A stretch of DNA of 32,186 nucleotides from an uncultured Methanosarcinales archaeon (GCA_903871465.1 CAIQHB010000041.1:1-32186); one strand, 5' to 3'; shown: positions 1-9,263, numbered from the stretch's first letter. Translations and numbers: made by a program. The notes: generated by a model not told the origin, from the letters alone.

Positions 1-372
1 ATATCTATTTTCTATCGGAATAGTGGAATTTATGCTGTTCCTGAGATCATGATCGAAAATGAATTGGCGCCATTTGAATACAGCGAGGTTAGAGTCTATT
101 GGAATAAGTATTATAAGTCTGCAGAAGAAAATATGTCCATAGTATCTATATTTGCAGCAATTATTGCAACTATCTTTTATTTTCTTTCTCTACGTCAGTC
201 TCGACTGGATCTTAAAAATGCGAATGATCTTTTGAGAAATCAAGAAAAAAAAGGAACTTATTCAATAAGAACGCGGGGCACAGACAAAAATTTAGAATTA
301 TTTTATGATGCGACATATGTGATGACAGACGAACTACCCAATTGGCTAGATGATCATATTCATAAAAGGTGA
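1..372 (+). CDS. Partial hypothetical membrane protein (5' end outside window)
   Basis: The frame is open from base 1 with no stop, so the gene probably begins upstream; the first ATG inside the window is at 49. The visible part has one hydrophobic segment (MSIVSIFAAIIATIFYFLSL, starting about 28 residues after that ATG), followed by a charged, coiled-coil-like stretch and a soluble tail ending in DDHIHKR. I do not recognise the family. It is AT-rich compared with uvrC downstream, which could indicate an accessory gene. It reads towards uvrC (convergent), and the 234 bp between them hold no convincing gene. Confidence 0.5.
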   Translation: MSIFYRNSGIYAVPEIMIENELAPFEYSEVRVYWNKYYKSAEENMSIVSIFAAIIATIFYFLSLRQSRLDLKNANDLLRNQEKKGTYSIRTRGTDKNLELFYDATYVMTDELPNWLDDHIHKR

Positions 373-606
373 ACATTGCAAAAAAATCCTGCTCAGATCT
401 GATGACATAAATCCAAATAAGTGTGTTCGATTAAGCGATCTTCAGGGAAAAATTCGGCTTGCTTCCTAAATATCACAAGAATTTGCCATCACTTCAAGCA
501 AATTTATTGTGGATTATGTCAATCTGTTGATGTCGTTTCTATTGGCTTAAATTCTTTTGAGGAATGCTCTGAGTTCTCTCTCTATCTTGGGCCAAAACTC
601 TTCCCA

Positions 607-2184
607 TCACTCCCTTATCGCCTTCTTCCGGAGCAACCTGTTATAGGCTATAGCAAATCGGTGGGCTTCGTCTCTTATCTCCTGGAGATAGAGCGATGCC
701 TTTTCATTCTTCCTGATCCCCAGCGGCTTCTCGAGGCCAGGCACATAGATCTCTTCCTCTCCTTTGGCCAGTGATATGAGGGGGACCTTCACTCGCAGAT
801 CCCGGAGCTCCCTCAAAGCTGAGGAGAGCTGACCGGCTCCTCCGTCGATGACAATCAGGTCGGGAAGCTCCTTCTCCTCTTCTTTCAGGCGTGAGTAGCG
901 ACGACGCACGACCTCGGCAATGGACGCGAAGTCGTCCACGCCCTGAACATCCTGGATCTTAAACCGCCGGTAGTTGCTTTTGTCGGGCCTGCCGTCCCTG
1001 AACTGGACCATGGAGCCGACGGTGAAGGTGCCTGCCAGGTGAGAGATATCGAAGCACTCGATGACCTCCGGGCGCCCCGGCAGATGCAGTGCTTCCTGGA
1101 GGGCTACCAGCTTCGCCCGGTCGCCGAAGAAGCATATCTCCACATTCTTTCTGGCAAGCATGAGCAATTCTTTCTTTTCACCTTGCTTGGGGACGGTGAC
1201 GTGGACCTTCTTTCCCTTCATGTGAGTGAGGAACTCGACCAGAGACTCATCCAGGAATTCTGCCGCTATCAGCTCCTCAGGCGGCTCATTCTCCGAGTAA
1301 TACTGGACCAGGAACTCCTCCAGGAAGTTTTCAGTATAGCTGAAGACAAAATCCTCCTTTCCCTCCAGAGTGCCCCGGTAGACCTTGAAGAGCATGAGAT
1401 AGACATTTCCGCCGTCAATAGCGTAGCTTATGATATCCTGATCGTATTTGCGGCTGTGCTCCACTCTCTGCCTTTCTTGAAGGCGCTCCAGTGCCGCGAT
1501 CTCGTCCCGCAATTCCCGTGCCCTCTCAAACTCCCGGCGCGCCGAGAGGGCCGCCATATCATGCTTCATGGAATCGATCAGCTCGAACGTCTTACCGCTC
1601 AGGGCCGAGGCGGCCCGCTCTACCCTTTCCCGGTAATCCGACTCGGTGATCTTGCCGATGCATGGGCCTGAGCAGTGGCCCAGGTGGTAGCGCAGGCATG
1701 CCCGCTTGGGCAGACGCTTGCATGTGCGCAGGCCAAAGGTCTTGCGCACAATCTGGAAGACGAAGGTCCTCTCTTTGCCCGAAACAAAGGGCCCGTAGAA
1801 TGAGCCCTGGCCTTGCGTCTTACGGGAGATTCTGATCCTCGGAAACTTCTCTTCTGTGAGATGAATGCAGGCATAACGCGAGGAATCTTTGAGCTTGATG
1901 TTATAGCGGGGCTGATGCTTCTTGATGAGCGTGTTCTCCAGGAGCAGGGCCTCGACCTCCGTGTTGGTGACAATGAAGTCCACCGCCTTTATGGCCTGCA
2001 CCAGAGCCGCAGTCCTGGGGCCATGATCCTGTTTCTGGAAATAGTTGTTGACGCGCTTCTTGAGATCTCTGGCTTTGCCGACGTAGATGATATTGCCAGG
2101 GTTACCAGTATCGCCAGGGCTATCCAGGAAAAGATAGCATCCGGGCAGATGAGGGAGCGAGTCCAGGGAATCGAGGGAGATCAT
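607..2184 (-). CDS. uvrC: UvrABC excinuclease subunit C, short form without C-terminal HhH
   Basis: UvrC makes the two incisions flanking a DNA lesion in nucleotide excision repair, acting with UvrA and UvrB in the cytoplasm. The GIY-YIG nuclease domain is at about residues 12-95 (GCYLF, YVGKARDLKKR, catalytic Glu83 in LLENTLIKKH). A four-cysteine cluster (C155, C163, C171, C175) matches the Fe-S site known in UvrC. A UVR motif for UvrB binding is at about 205-239. The RNase H-like second nuclease follows (ECFDISHLAGT, DLIVIDGGAGQL, RDEAHRFA). The protein stops about 13 residues after RDEAHRFA, where bacterial UvrC (about 600 residues) continues into a helix-hairpin-helix domain. The next codons after the stop do not encode one, so this seems a natural short form. 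The start ATG precedes the GIY motif by a normal distance. No uvrA or uvrB lies in the window. Confidence 0.95.
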   Translation of the reverse strand: MISLDSLDSLPHLPGCYLFLDSPGDTGNPGNIIYVGKARDLKKRVNNYFQKQDHGPRTAALVQAIKAVDFIVTNTEVEALLLENTLIKKHQPRYNIKLKDSSRYACIHLTEEKFPRIRISRKTQGQGSFYGPFVSGKERTFVFQIVRKTFGLRTCKRLPKRACLRYHLGHCSGPCIGKITESDYRERVERAASALSGKTFELIDSMKHDMAALSARREFERARELRDEIAALERLQERQRVEHSRKYDQDIISYAIDGGNVYLMLFKVYRGTLEGKEDFVFSYTENFLEEFLVQYYSENEPPEELIAAEFLDESLVEFLTHMKGKKVHVTVPKQGEKKELLMLARKNVEICFFGDRAKLVALQEALHLPGRPEVIECFDISHLAGTFTVGSMVQFRDGRPDKSNYRRFKIQDVQGVDDFASIAEVVRRRYSRLKEEEKELPDLIVIDGGAGQLSSALRELRDLRVKVPLISLAKGEEEIYVPGLEKPLGIRKNEKASLYLQEIRDEAHRFAIAYNRLLRKKAIRE

Positions 2185-2253
2185 GCTCTTATGCCTTAAT
2201 CTTAAAGCCGAAATGATTCAAATGATCGATAGGAAGGCACTTAATGGTTTATG

Positions 2254-2263
2254 TTTTATTTAA
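2254..2263 (-). promoter_or_regulatory. Probable TATA box of uvrC
   Basis: Read on the minus strand the sequence is TTAAATAAAA, about 70 nt before the uvrC ATG, predicting a start of transcription near 2230 and a leader of about 45 nt. The identical 10-mer precedes cas1 at 22018-22027, supporting it as a promoter element of this genome. No experimental evidence. Confidence 0.4.
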
Positions 2264-2427
2264 CTCTAGCGTTAAAACAAAAATTGGCTCGGAAACCGAT
2301 CCAAAATGGAAAGAATCACAAATCACAAAAAAATTCAGTTTCTGCGCCTTAATCGGCATCTTGCCAATGGCGCAGAACCGGCCTATTCTTGTCTCTCAAT
2401 CGATCGCAGAAAAAATTGCATGCCAAT

Positions 2428-3525
2428 TCAGGCGGTAGCTGCTAGATCTCCTTCATCTCCTCCATTATTGCTGTTGTCGACGCTGCCACCAAGTCCCATG
2501 CAGTTGCACTGGCCGTTAGCCCATTGACATCCGTTGCTCTGGCACTCTGCGACCGGGTTTGGCGCCGGATTGAAAGGCTCTGGCTCTGGATTGGGATTAG
2601 GAACCGGTCCCGGCATGGGCTCAGGTTCTCCTCCCCGGCAATAGCAATGTCCATTGACCCAATCGCAGGTCGGACTAGCCTCACATTTTTCCTTTTCCGT
2701 ATCCACATCACCAGTGCATAGACACTGCCCGTCAACCCAATGGCAGAGCGGATTTTTCTCGCATTCCGCTACAGGATTAGGAGCCGGCTGGCAAATGCAT
2801 CCGCCATTCTCCCATTTGCATAGAGGTTGTTTCTCGCATTCCTCTTTCGGGCTGGGTTTGGGGGTCGGATTGATTTTGATGTAATTTCCTGCCGGATAGA
2901 CGTCTATTGTTACTGCATTGCTATATCCGCTATTGGTGGAAAACAGGCTGCGATGCCGTCCTGATGTATCTGCATAGTACCAGATGTAGTAGAAGCCGGA
3001 CTGAACCATTCCGAGGCTATAGCTCAGCACAAAGCCGCCTGGATAAATCTCGTACATGTTGACGGGAGACGCCTGCGGCACGTAGATCAGCTCTCTTGTC
3101 CATCCGCCCCTGGGCAGTGTGGCATAAAGAGTCCAGCTCACGGCTCTTTCTATCCATAGGCCTGGATTGTTGCTGGGGTAGGTGGTGGAGAAGTCATTCC
3201 AGGGCAGGTAATTTCCGTTGTAGTACATGTACTGGGGCGGACTCTTAAGAACTGCAGAAGGCACCAGCTTTTCCAGATCTGCCGCGGGTGGAGCCTGCTC
3301 TGAATAGACGGCCATTTCCGTTCCGCCTTCAATAGACGTCGTCCAGGGAGCACCGGTATCAACAAAGGAGTCCTGCGCATCGCTGAGCGGAACCAGAGTA
3401 TTAAAATCTGATATGGTCATATTCTTTGCATTGACATTTCCGGATTGGTCCAGTCCTCCTAGAGATAGGCTGCAAAGGAGCAGTGTGGCTATAGCAATCC
3501 GAAATAACAGAAGTTTTGCCTTCAT
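2428..3525 (-). CDS. Secreted protein with four Cys/Trp-rich C-terminal repeats
   Basis: I do not recognise the family. The start is taken at 3525 (MKAKLLLF) rather than the ATG 30 nt upstream, because GAGGG lies 4 nt before it and a clean signal peptide (LLLFRIAIATLLLCSLSLGG) begins there. Residues about 50-220 form a Tyr/Trp-rich, probably beta domain. The C-terminal part carries four copies of C-x4/5-C-x-W-x4-C-x-C (for example CEKNPLCHWVDGQCLC) at about residues 230-245, 255-270, 281-296 and 328-342, separated by Pro-rich linkers such as PNPNPEPEPFNPAPNP. It ends in an acidic low-complexity tail. The four cysteines per repeat could form disulfides outside the cell or bind metal; this is inference. 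It is monocistronic by spacing. Confidence 0.75.
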   Translation of the reverse strand: MKAKLLLFRIAIATLLLCSLSLGGLDQSGNVNAKNMTISDFNTLVPLSDAQDSFVDTGAPWTTSIEGGTEMAVYSEQAPPAADLEKLVPSAVLKSPPQYMYYNGNYLPWNDFSTTYPSNNPGLWIERAVSWTLYATLPRGGWTRELIYVPQASPVNMYEIYPGGFVLSYSLGMVQSGFYYIWYYADTSGRHRSLFSTNSGYSNAVTIDVYPAGNYIKINPTPKPSPKEECEKQPLCKWENGGCICQPAPNPVAECEKNPLCHWVDGQCLCTGDVDTEKEKCEASPTCDWVNGHCYCRGGEPEPMPGPVPNPNPEPEPFNPAPNPVAECQSNGCQWANGQCNCMGLGGSVDNSNNGGDEGDLAATA

Positions 3526-3943
3526 ATTTCCCTCACACTTTTTATTAAATTGCAAATTTGCCCTAGATTACTATTTATCCTTTTATTTTTTTTATTGCCT
3601 TGAGTCACGACGGTGACGACCAAAATGACTGAAAAGATTTAGATATCTTCCTCTGGTCCCAACAGAGATCATCATCATTTTCAGGAGGTCTTTTAGTTCC
3701 TTATCTTTCATCACCACCTGATAATCCTAATTCATGACATATAAATTTTTTGCACTGTTTGCAGGATAATATCGAGATATTATTGGAATACTATGGAAAT
3801 TTGTTTCAAAAATTTAGATAATTAGATAAACATCTATTCGAATCGGAGCAAAGGATCATCATCAATTCTGCACTTTTTGCGGGAGAAACATGCAGATTCT
3901 GACCGTTATGACGGCCTTCAGGTATTGTGGCAAATTGCTCGTT
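3526..3943 (-). other. AT-rich intergenic region with likely promoter
   Basis: No gene is seen. Minus-strand A/T-rich boxes near 3570-3590 (ATAAAAGGATAAATAG) are plausible TATA elements for the secreted protein starting at 3525. A second TATA-like string lies near 3740. A short inverted repeat CTCTG-7-CAGAG is at 3651-3667. Nothing else can be supported. Confidence 0.35.
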
Positions 3944-5647
3944 TCAGGCCAGGAGGAAGTGCAGTGTGGTTCCGACAAGGAGAGCCGCCACCAGCCTCAG
4001 TGCCACCGACTTCAGGGTTCCCGAGACTCCCAGCTCCTTCAGCATCACCATGAAGGTGGCGACACATGGAAAATACATAGCCAGGACGACTGAAGCAATC
4101 ACCAATTGCTCAGGCGACATATCCAGGGGTGCGAACATGCCGATCCCCACATCCTTCCTCAAGAAGCCGATGATCAATGCGGTGGCGGCGTCACTGGGAA
4201 GCCCCAGCAGCCCGGAGACGACCGGCCTCAAGTCCCGGCCGATGATCTGCATCAAGCCCGAGAGGTAAAAGAAGTTCATCACTATCATGCCCAGAGCGAT
4301 GTAAGGCACCGCTTCCTTCAGAAACTCCCGGACGCGAATGAAGGTCTTCTTCAAGAGCGAGCGCAGGTTTGGCATGCGGTAGGGTGGAATCTCCATAAAG
4401 ATCTCCGGAGACTCGCCGCCGATTAACCTGTGCAGAACGAATCCTGTGGTCACAAAGGTGCAAAAGAGGGTCAGGTAGACCATGAGGATGTACTTCAGGC
4501 CGTAGGGAGCTAGGATCCCGAAGATCATGGCGCTCTGCGAGGCGCATGGGATGGCCATGGTCATGAGAGTGGCGGCAAGATATCTCTGCTTGGGAGACTC
4601 CAGTATCCGCACCGAGAGGACCGCAGGCACGCTGCATCCCATTCCAAGCACGCAAGGCAGGATGGCAGCGCCGTGCAGGCCGATCCTGTGCATGAGCGCA
4701 TCCAGGATGACGCTAAGACGGGGTAAGTAGCCGATATCCTCCAGGATGCCCAGCACCAGGTAGAAAGGGATCAGGAAAGGCAGTACCACACCGAGAGGAA
4801 TGTAGAGGCCTGTGGTGATGATGCCGAAGGACTTGAGGAGCTCGGGAGAGGTTCCGATCAGAATGTTTCTCAGCAGCGCTGAACTGATGTGGCTTTCCAC
4901 TACCTCGCTTATGAACTGGGAGTAGGCGAAGAATATGGGATCGGTGATCTTCAGTTGCAGGAGCTCTCCGATGCGGATCACCAGGCTGAAGGAGAAATAG
5001 AGCACCAGCAAGGCAATGGGAATGCCACTCATTGGCTTGATGGAGATATCCTCCAATTTATCGAAGATGGAAGGGTGTCTGTGCAGGACCTTCTGGGTCT
5101 TTCCCGCAATCTCGCCGATGCGCGCCCAGCGCTGGTCTGAGGACTCGAAGTGGATCGGAGACGGGGGCGCTTTTGCGCCCGCCAACGCCTCCACCAGCTC
5201 GTAAATGCCCTGGCCGCTCACGGCCACTGTGGGAACCACGGAGACGCCCAGTTCTTTTTCCAGAGCCTGCGTGTCTATCTCGATGCCTTTGTGGGTGGCT
5301 ACGTCCCAGAGATTGAGGGCGACGACCGTAGGCAACCCCCATTCCAGGATCTGCAGAGTTAAGTTGAGGTTGCGCTCCAGGTTGGTGGAGTCGATTACGT
5401 TTACTATTACGTCCGCTCCCTGGGCGAAGATCTGGCGGGTGACCTCTTCCACATTGGAGGTCGGGTCCAGCGAGTAGACTCCGGGCGCGTCTACGAGCGT
5501 CGCCATCTGCTCGCCCAGCTTCATTCGTCCTTCCGTGTACTCCACTGTGGTGCCGGGGTAGTTGGCCGAGACTACCTCGATTCCGGTAAGCCGGGAAAAT
5601 ATGACGCTCTTTCCCACATTGGGGTTTCCCATGAGGAGGATCTTCAA
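3944..5647 (-). CDS. feoB: Ferrous iron transport GTPase FeoB
   Basis: FeoB is the inner-membrane Fe(II) transporter with an N-terminal G domain. All G motifs are present: GNPNVGKS (7-14), Thr33/34 switch, DAPG (53-56), NLWD (112-115) and SGQG (144-147). The membrane part from about residue 210 contains several hydrophobic segments and typical FeoB stretches (LGILEDIGYLPRLSVILDALM, GLHGAAILPCVLGMGCSVPA, PCVATF near the end). At 567 residues it is shorter than E. coli FeoB (773), as is common in archaea. The start is TTG at 5647, with GGAG 10 nt upstream; the next ATG (residue 6) would delete strand beta-1 of the G domain and no upstream in-frame ATG was found. No feoA is adjacent on either side, which is unusual but not rare. 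Transcribed alone by spacing. Confidence 0.95.
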   Translation of the reverse strand: MKILLMGNPNVGKSVIFSRLTGIEVVSANYPGTTVEYTEGRMKLGEQMATLVDAPGVYSLDPTSNVEEVTRQIFAQGADVIVNVIDSTNLERNLNLTLQILEWGLPTVVALNLWDVATHKGIEIDTQALEKELGVSVVPTVAVSGQGIYELVEALAGAKAPPSPIHFESSDQRWARIGEIAGKTQKVLHRHPSIFDKLEDISIKPMSGIPIALLVLYFSFSLVIRIGELLQLKITDPIFFAYSQFISEVVESHISSALLRNILIGTSPELLKSFGIITTGLYIPLGVVLPFLIPFYLVLGILEDIGYLPRLSVILDALMHRIGLHGAAILPCVLGMGCSVPAVLSVRILESPKQRYLAATLMTMAIPCASQSAMIFGILAPYGLKYILMVYLTLFCTFVTTGFVLHRLIGGESPEIFMEIPPYRMPNLRSLLKKTFIRVREFLKEAVPYIALGMIVMNFFYLSGLMQIIGRDLRPVVSGLLGLPSDAATALIIGFLRKDVGIGMFAPLDMSPEQLVIASVVLAMYFPCVATFMVMLKELGVSGTLKSVALRLVAALLVGTTLHFLLA

Positions 5648-6208
5648 AGACTGGGGCTCCTGGGGTTCGGGTTTAGTGGCTTGGATTTTATGTCTATGGA
5701 TGATCTTGCCTGGACGGAGTGATGTGAAGAAGCGTATATCTGTTTTGGCATGGATTCAGAAATATCGGAGGTTAAATTTTGCAACTATTCAACCCATGCC
5801 AACTAAATCATTTAGGATTAATGGCCTCAATCAAATGAGCATCCATGACTCAACCATCTCTCCCATATCCGAGACATGAACCCTATTGCCCAAGTGCGTG
5901 TAACATGCAAGGACCTTCTTTCTTTCCTGGCCTTTACTTAACAAGTCCTAAATCGCTTCTGCCTACCGGACCATTCCGTAAACTATGGAATGGTTTATCG
6001 ACAATTGCCCGTTATCGAAAAAGCAGCATCGTCTAAACTGAAAAGATGCTATAGAATCCGGCGCGCAATCCTATATGCCTTACGAGGTCGAAAGCATATT
6101 TATAAAATTATTATGGGCTCTGATTTGGGTCTGAAATGTTGTATAATCAAATATGTATAACTCCAAGACAACACACTTCTGGTTCACCGAATTTTTGCAG
6201 TACATAAT
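5648..6208. other. Intergenic region upstream of feoB
   Basis: 561 bp between two minus-strand genes. Plus-strand open frames here (for example 5845-6036) have no recognisable product and no ribosome site. No FeoA-like frame was found on either strand. The only structured element is the inverted repeat at 5970-5994, listed separately. Confidence 0.4.
5970..5994. repeat. Perfect 8-bp inverted repeat
   Basis: ACCATTCC, a 9-nt spacer (GTAAACTAT), then GGAATGGT. There is no T-run after either arm, so a terminator is unlikely. It lies about 320 bp upstream of feoB and could be a regulator-binding site or an RNA hairpin; the function is unknown. Confidence 0.4.
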
Positions 6209-7165
6209 CTAAGCCCTTGTGATTTCGTTGTAGCAGGTGCAATCAAAGATACCTTTGGCGCTCGTCCCGAAGCCCTTCTGGTCTGGAATGCTCATGTCAC
6301 CCCAGCCGCTAGAACAGCATGGCAGCCAACTATAACCAGAGAACTCATCAGCATCGGTATCATCAGACCTTTCGAATACAGATCTCATCTCTATCTTTCG
6401 TGCCAGATCGTATGTGCCGTAATATCGTTCTTCTCCCTCGCTGAGGGCAGGATAGTTCTTGTGTTTGACATCGTACTGAGAATCTCCTTGCCTATAGCTT
6501 AGATCCGCTATGCCCGTTGTATTGACCTGGATTAGGTAGCCCAAATATTTCGTGGGCTTGAACTCTGCCGATAGGATGGTATCATTGGTAGCCAGCACTG
6601 AGGCATTCATCCTCTGTAGCCAGATAACTGACCTTTGTTCCTTGGACAACTCGTGGTTGTATAGGAAGTATGCACCTACAAAGTCTCCGTTATTTCCTTC
6701 AAAATCTCGGTCATTTATCTGCCGGCCGGAATACGCTAGTGTTTTACTGGCTTTTATGATGACCGGCCATTGTTCATTTTCGTACTCAATTGCGTATATG
6801 TCCGTTCCGATGGGCTTATCAACTGTAATCTCGATTTCGTCCGGGTAAACAGCGGACTGCATCATTATTTCATCTGTGGATTTGTAGCTCCCTTCCAGAG
6901 CATTTGTCCTCTGCTTGAGCCGTACGTCATTAGTTCCAACTTCTTCATAGTAGGATTGGTATGGATGCAGGCTTCTATAACGTGATTCTACGGATGATAT
7001 TTTGCCCTCGACTGAGCTTGAGAGATTGAAGCTGATATTACTGCTCTCGCGATAGATGGACCAGTGAGACGAGTTGGTGTCAACGTGACTCGACCAGTAG
7101 ACACCGCAGACGTTTGAGCTCAGTGCAAATACTATGAGGAGGATTCCCCAATCCCTACGTATCAT
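6209..7165 (-). CDS. Secreted protein of unknown function
   Basis: I do not recognise the family. The N-terminus is a probable signal peptide (RRDWGILLIVFALSSNVCG). The rest (about 300 residues) is polar, rich in Tyr and Ser, with several N-glycosylation sequons (NSS, NIS, NLS, NAS, NDT, NTT), typical of an archaeal exported protein. The C-terminus is cysteine-rich: CCSSGWG and FDCTCYN. A Cys lies near the end of the signal sequence, but the context is not a clear lipobox. The gene is divergent from the beta-helix protein at 7251 across 85 bp, so the two may share a control region. Clear ribosome site not seen; the leader may be short. Confidence 0.65.
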   Translation of the reverse strand: MIRRDWGILLIVFALSSNVCGVYWSSHVDTNSSHWSIYRESSNISFNLSSSVEGKISSVESRYRSLHPYQSYYEEVGTNDVRLKQRTNALEGSYKSTDEIMMQSAVYPDEIEITVDKPIGTDIYAIEYENEQWPVIIKASKTLAYSGRQINDRDFEGNNGDFVGAYFLYNHELSKEQRSVIWLQRMNASVLATNDTILSAEFKPTKYLGYLIQVNTTGIADLSYRQGDSQYDVKHKNYPALSEGEERYYGTYDLARKIEMRSVFERSDDTDADEFSGYSWLPCCSSGWGDMSIPDQKGFGTSAKGIFDCTCYNEITRA

Positions 7166-7250
7166 ATAAAGACCTAAAGTTAGGATTCTAGTTAAGTTTA
7201 TCTACTACTGACTGTAGTTACTATTAGGAAAAGTTTTAGGAGGGAACAGA
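7166..7250. promoter_or_regulatory. Divergent promoter region between two secreted-protein genes
   Basis: 85 bp separate the two starts. For the plus-strand gene, CATATAAAG at about 7163-7171 fits a TATA box and AGGAGGG fits its ribosome site. An inverted repeat ACTAC-5-GTAGT at 7204-7218 is centred between the genes and could be an operator; this is inference. Confidence 0.35.
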
Positions 7251-8762
7251 GTGAAACTAATTAAAGGAGCTTTATTATTCGCACTGATTTTTTTGATCAG
7301 TATTTCGTTGACTTCTGGTCTAGAACTCTCAGCCTCGACAGGAGGCAATGACGGTAGTTCTTCAACACATGTCGTTTATGGATCCACTGTAGACGACTAT
7401 GCAAACGAGCATATAGGACTTAATCCTGGAGATGGCACGCTGTCTAACTCGTTTTCCGGCACAGGCAACTTGCCGTCTAGCTTTATTGGCATCAGCGACA
7501 CGAAAGGGAACTATGCCTCTGTTTCTAGGAGCGTTTCTGGAAAACCCATAACCACGAAATGGAACTACGATTGGAATACCTATTACCCATCTTCATCAAC
7601 TGCAGGTTCTGGTGTGGGAGCGTGGCTATCGCTAACTGCAAGCAATGCTTACTCTATATCTGGTGGATCATCCTCATCTAACCGCGAGGGAGACAACGCT
7701 CAAGCGAATATCAATATCAATTCTAATTCATTAACAGATTCCTGGCTCGGCAATTATTATACATATGCTACTGCGTTTACTAATGCAGCTAACGCACATC
7801 AGACCGCAACGATAGGAATCGGAAGCAGCATCGAGCTGTATGGTAGTGCCAAGGACGGCAGCGGACTTTACAGCGTAAATACACAACTCGACGGTTTATC
7901 TGATATAATTGGAGGAAAAATAATTAAAGGCAAAGCCAGTTTTGTAGGGTTAGATGGGTCCTCCTCAGCTGGAACCATCACTCAAGCGGTGCAAAGTGAA
8001 CACGTTCATGGATTATTCACCGGTACAGCCACGGCAGATACACAAACCAAGACTAGGACCTCCAACTATGGCTCAGACTATGACATAAGTCTAGGGGCCG
8101 CTAAGTCTTCAGGTATTCCAGTTGCAAATGGGATCGTAGGGTATTACGTTACTCCTTTCATGGAGATCCAGGGGGCAGTGAACGCAGCCGAATCTGGTGA
8201 TACAATCAATATAGCACCTTGGACCTTCAAAGAGAATGTCCGTATAGACAAATCGTTGACTTTAATTGGAGCTGGTAGGAGTAGTACCATAGTTGATGGC
8301 AATAAGGCGGGTTCAGTTTTCACTATAGGCGGTACCAATCCGAATATCGGTGTGACCCTCTCCGGCTTGAATGTCCAGAACGGTAAAGCATCAAACGGTG
8401 GTGGCATTTTTAATATGGGCAAACTCACGCTAGTAGACAGCACCCTTTCCGGGAATTCAGCCACCAATTCAGGCGGAGGAATCTATAATGGAAATGGAGG
8501 CAATTTGTTTATAGGCGGAACGAGTCAGATAGTGAATAATCAGGCTATTACAGGGTATGGTGGTGGGATATCCTCCATTGGCTCAGTGACGCTTGACGGT
8601 ACTAAAGTCGTTGTAAAAAACAATAAGGCCTACCTCCCTGATACGCTTCCACCTGGGACTCTTTGGTATCAACAATATGGTGTGTATATGACATCAGGCG
8701 CACCAACCACGCTCCACGGATTCAATCCCACAACGCAAGTGACCGGTAACACCAAGATCTAA
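7251..8762 (+). CDS. Secreted right-handed beta-helix (pectin-lyase-fold) protein
   Basis: The protein starts at GTG (7251), chosen because AGGAGGG is 7-8 nt upstream and a signal peptide follows directly (LIKGALLFALIFLISISLTSG). Residues about 25-300 are Ser/Gly/Thr/Asn-rich with no recognised domain. Residues about 300-480 form a beta-helix of the kind found in archaeal surface and adhesin-like proteins: AVNAAESGDTINIAPWTF, then SLTLIGAGRSSTIVDGN, LSGLNVQNGKASNGGGIFN, LTLVDSTLSGNSATNSGGGI and a GGGISSIGSVTLDG rung. The repeated GNSA/NNxA and GGGI steps are typical of this fold. It has no C-terminal membrane anchor or sorting domain, so it is probably released or bound to the cell surface non-covalently. 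Partner and substrate are unknown. Confidence 0.75.
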   Translation: MKLIKGALLFALIFLISISLTSGLELSASTGGNDGSSSTHVVYGSTVDDYANEHIGLNPGDGTLSNSFSGTGNLPSSFIGISDTKGNYASVSRSVSGKPITTKWNYDWNTYYPSSSTAGSGVGAWLSLTASNAYSISGGSSSSNREGDNAQANININSNSLTDSWLGNYYTYATAFTNAANAHQTATIGIGSSIELYGSAKDGSGLYSVNTQLDGLSDIIGGKIIKGKASFVGLDGSSSAGTITQAVQSEHVHGLFTGTATADTQTKTRTSNYGSDYDISLGAAKSSGIPVANGIVGYYVTPFMEIQGAVNAAESGDTINIAPWTFKENVRIDKSLTLIGAGRSSTIVDGNKAGSVFTIGGTNPNIGVTLSGLNVQNGKASNGGGIFNMGKLTLVDSTLSGNSATNSGGGIYNGNGGNLFIGGTSQIVNNQAITGYGGGISSIGSVTLDGTKVVVKNNKAYLPDTLPPGTLWYQQYGVYMTSGAPTTLHGFNPTTQVTGNTKI

Positions 8763-9263
8763 GGGCTATCGATGGAGGGCGATCTGCCCTTCATCCCCTT
8801 TTTGGAACATCTGATATATGAAAGTACATACAACCTGAAACCGGCCTCTCTTTTTTTCGATATCCACTAAACCACAGGATATTATCATAAGGCCTCTTCC
8901 TGGCTCAAACCTCACCAAGATTTTAGTGATTTCTATTGTGTTAACGAAGATATGCGTATTTCAACTCGGGAATGGATCAGATCGATATAGTGACGTCTTC
9001 ATGCGGCTGCGCTTCGCATGCCTCGTGTCTTGCTGCGCGGACTACCGTTTGACTTTTAATTGGAATTCGATGCTGTAAATTTTTCGTTCTTTTCCTTATA
9101 TTTCATCCGCAAAATTTTAAGACAAACGCAAAGTTCAAATAGTATAATCTCCAATCATCCTTAATAAAATTAGTAAGAAATAGTGAGGGTTCGGGGTCTC
9201 TTCACCATTCGAGGGGATGGATGCAGCTTTCCTGAATCTAGCAAAATATAAGGGAGGACATAA
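8763..9263. other. Intergenic region with no gene seen
   Basis: 501 bp. Besides the possible terminator, there is a CATGCG-9-CGCATG hairpin at 9000-9020, and A/T-rich strings (AATAGTATAATC near 9138; CTTAATAAAATTAG near 9160) that may be promoter elements for the membrane protein at 9264. No convincing coding frame or RNA gene was seen. Confidence 0.35.
8776..8790 (+). terminator. Possible terminator of the beta-helix gene
   Basis: AGGGC-GATCT-GCCCT hairpin 14 nt after the stop codon, followed by a C/T-rich run ending in five Ts (8796-8804). The stem is short, so this is tentative. Confidence 0.35.

Noticed and set aside
421-774. 117-residue plus-strand frame overlapping the end of uvrC
   Set aside because: Mostly antisense to uvrC, no ribosome site or family resemblance.
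5845-6036. 63-residue plus-strand frame upstream of feoB, considered as a possible feoA
   Set aside because: Wrong strand for an operon with feoB, no FeoA motif, proline-rich random-looking sequence.
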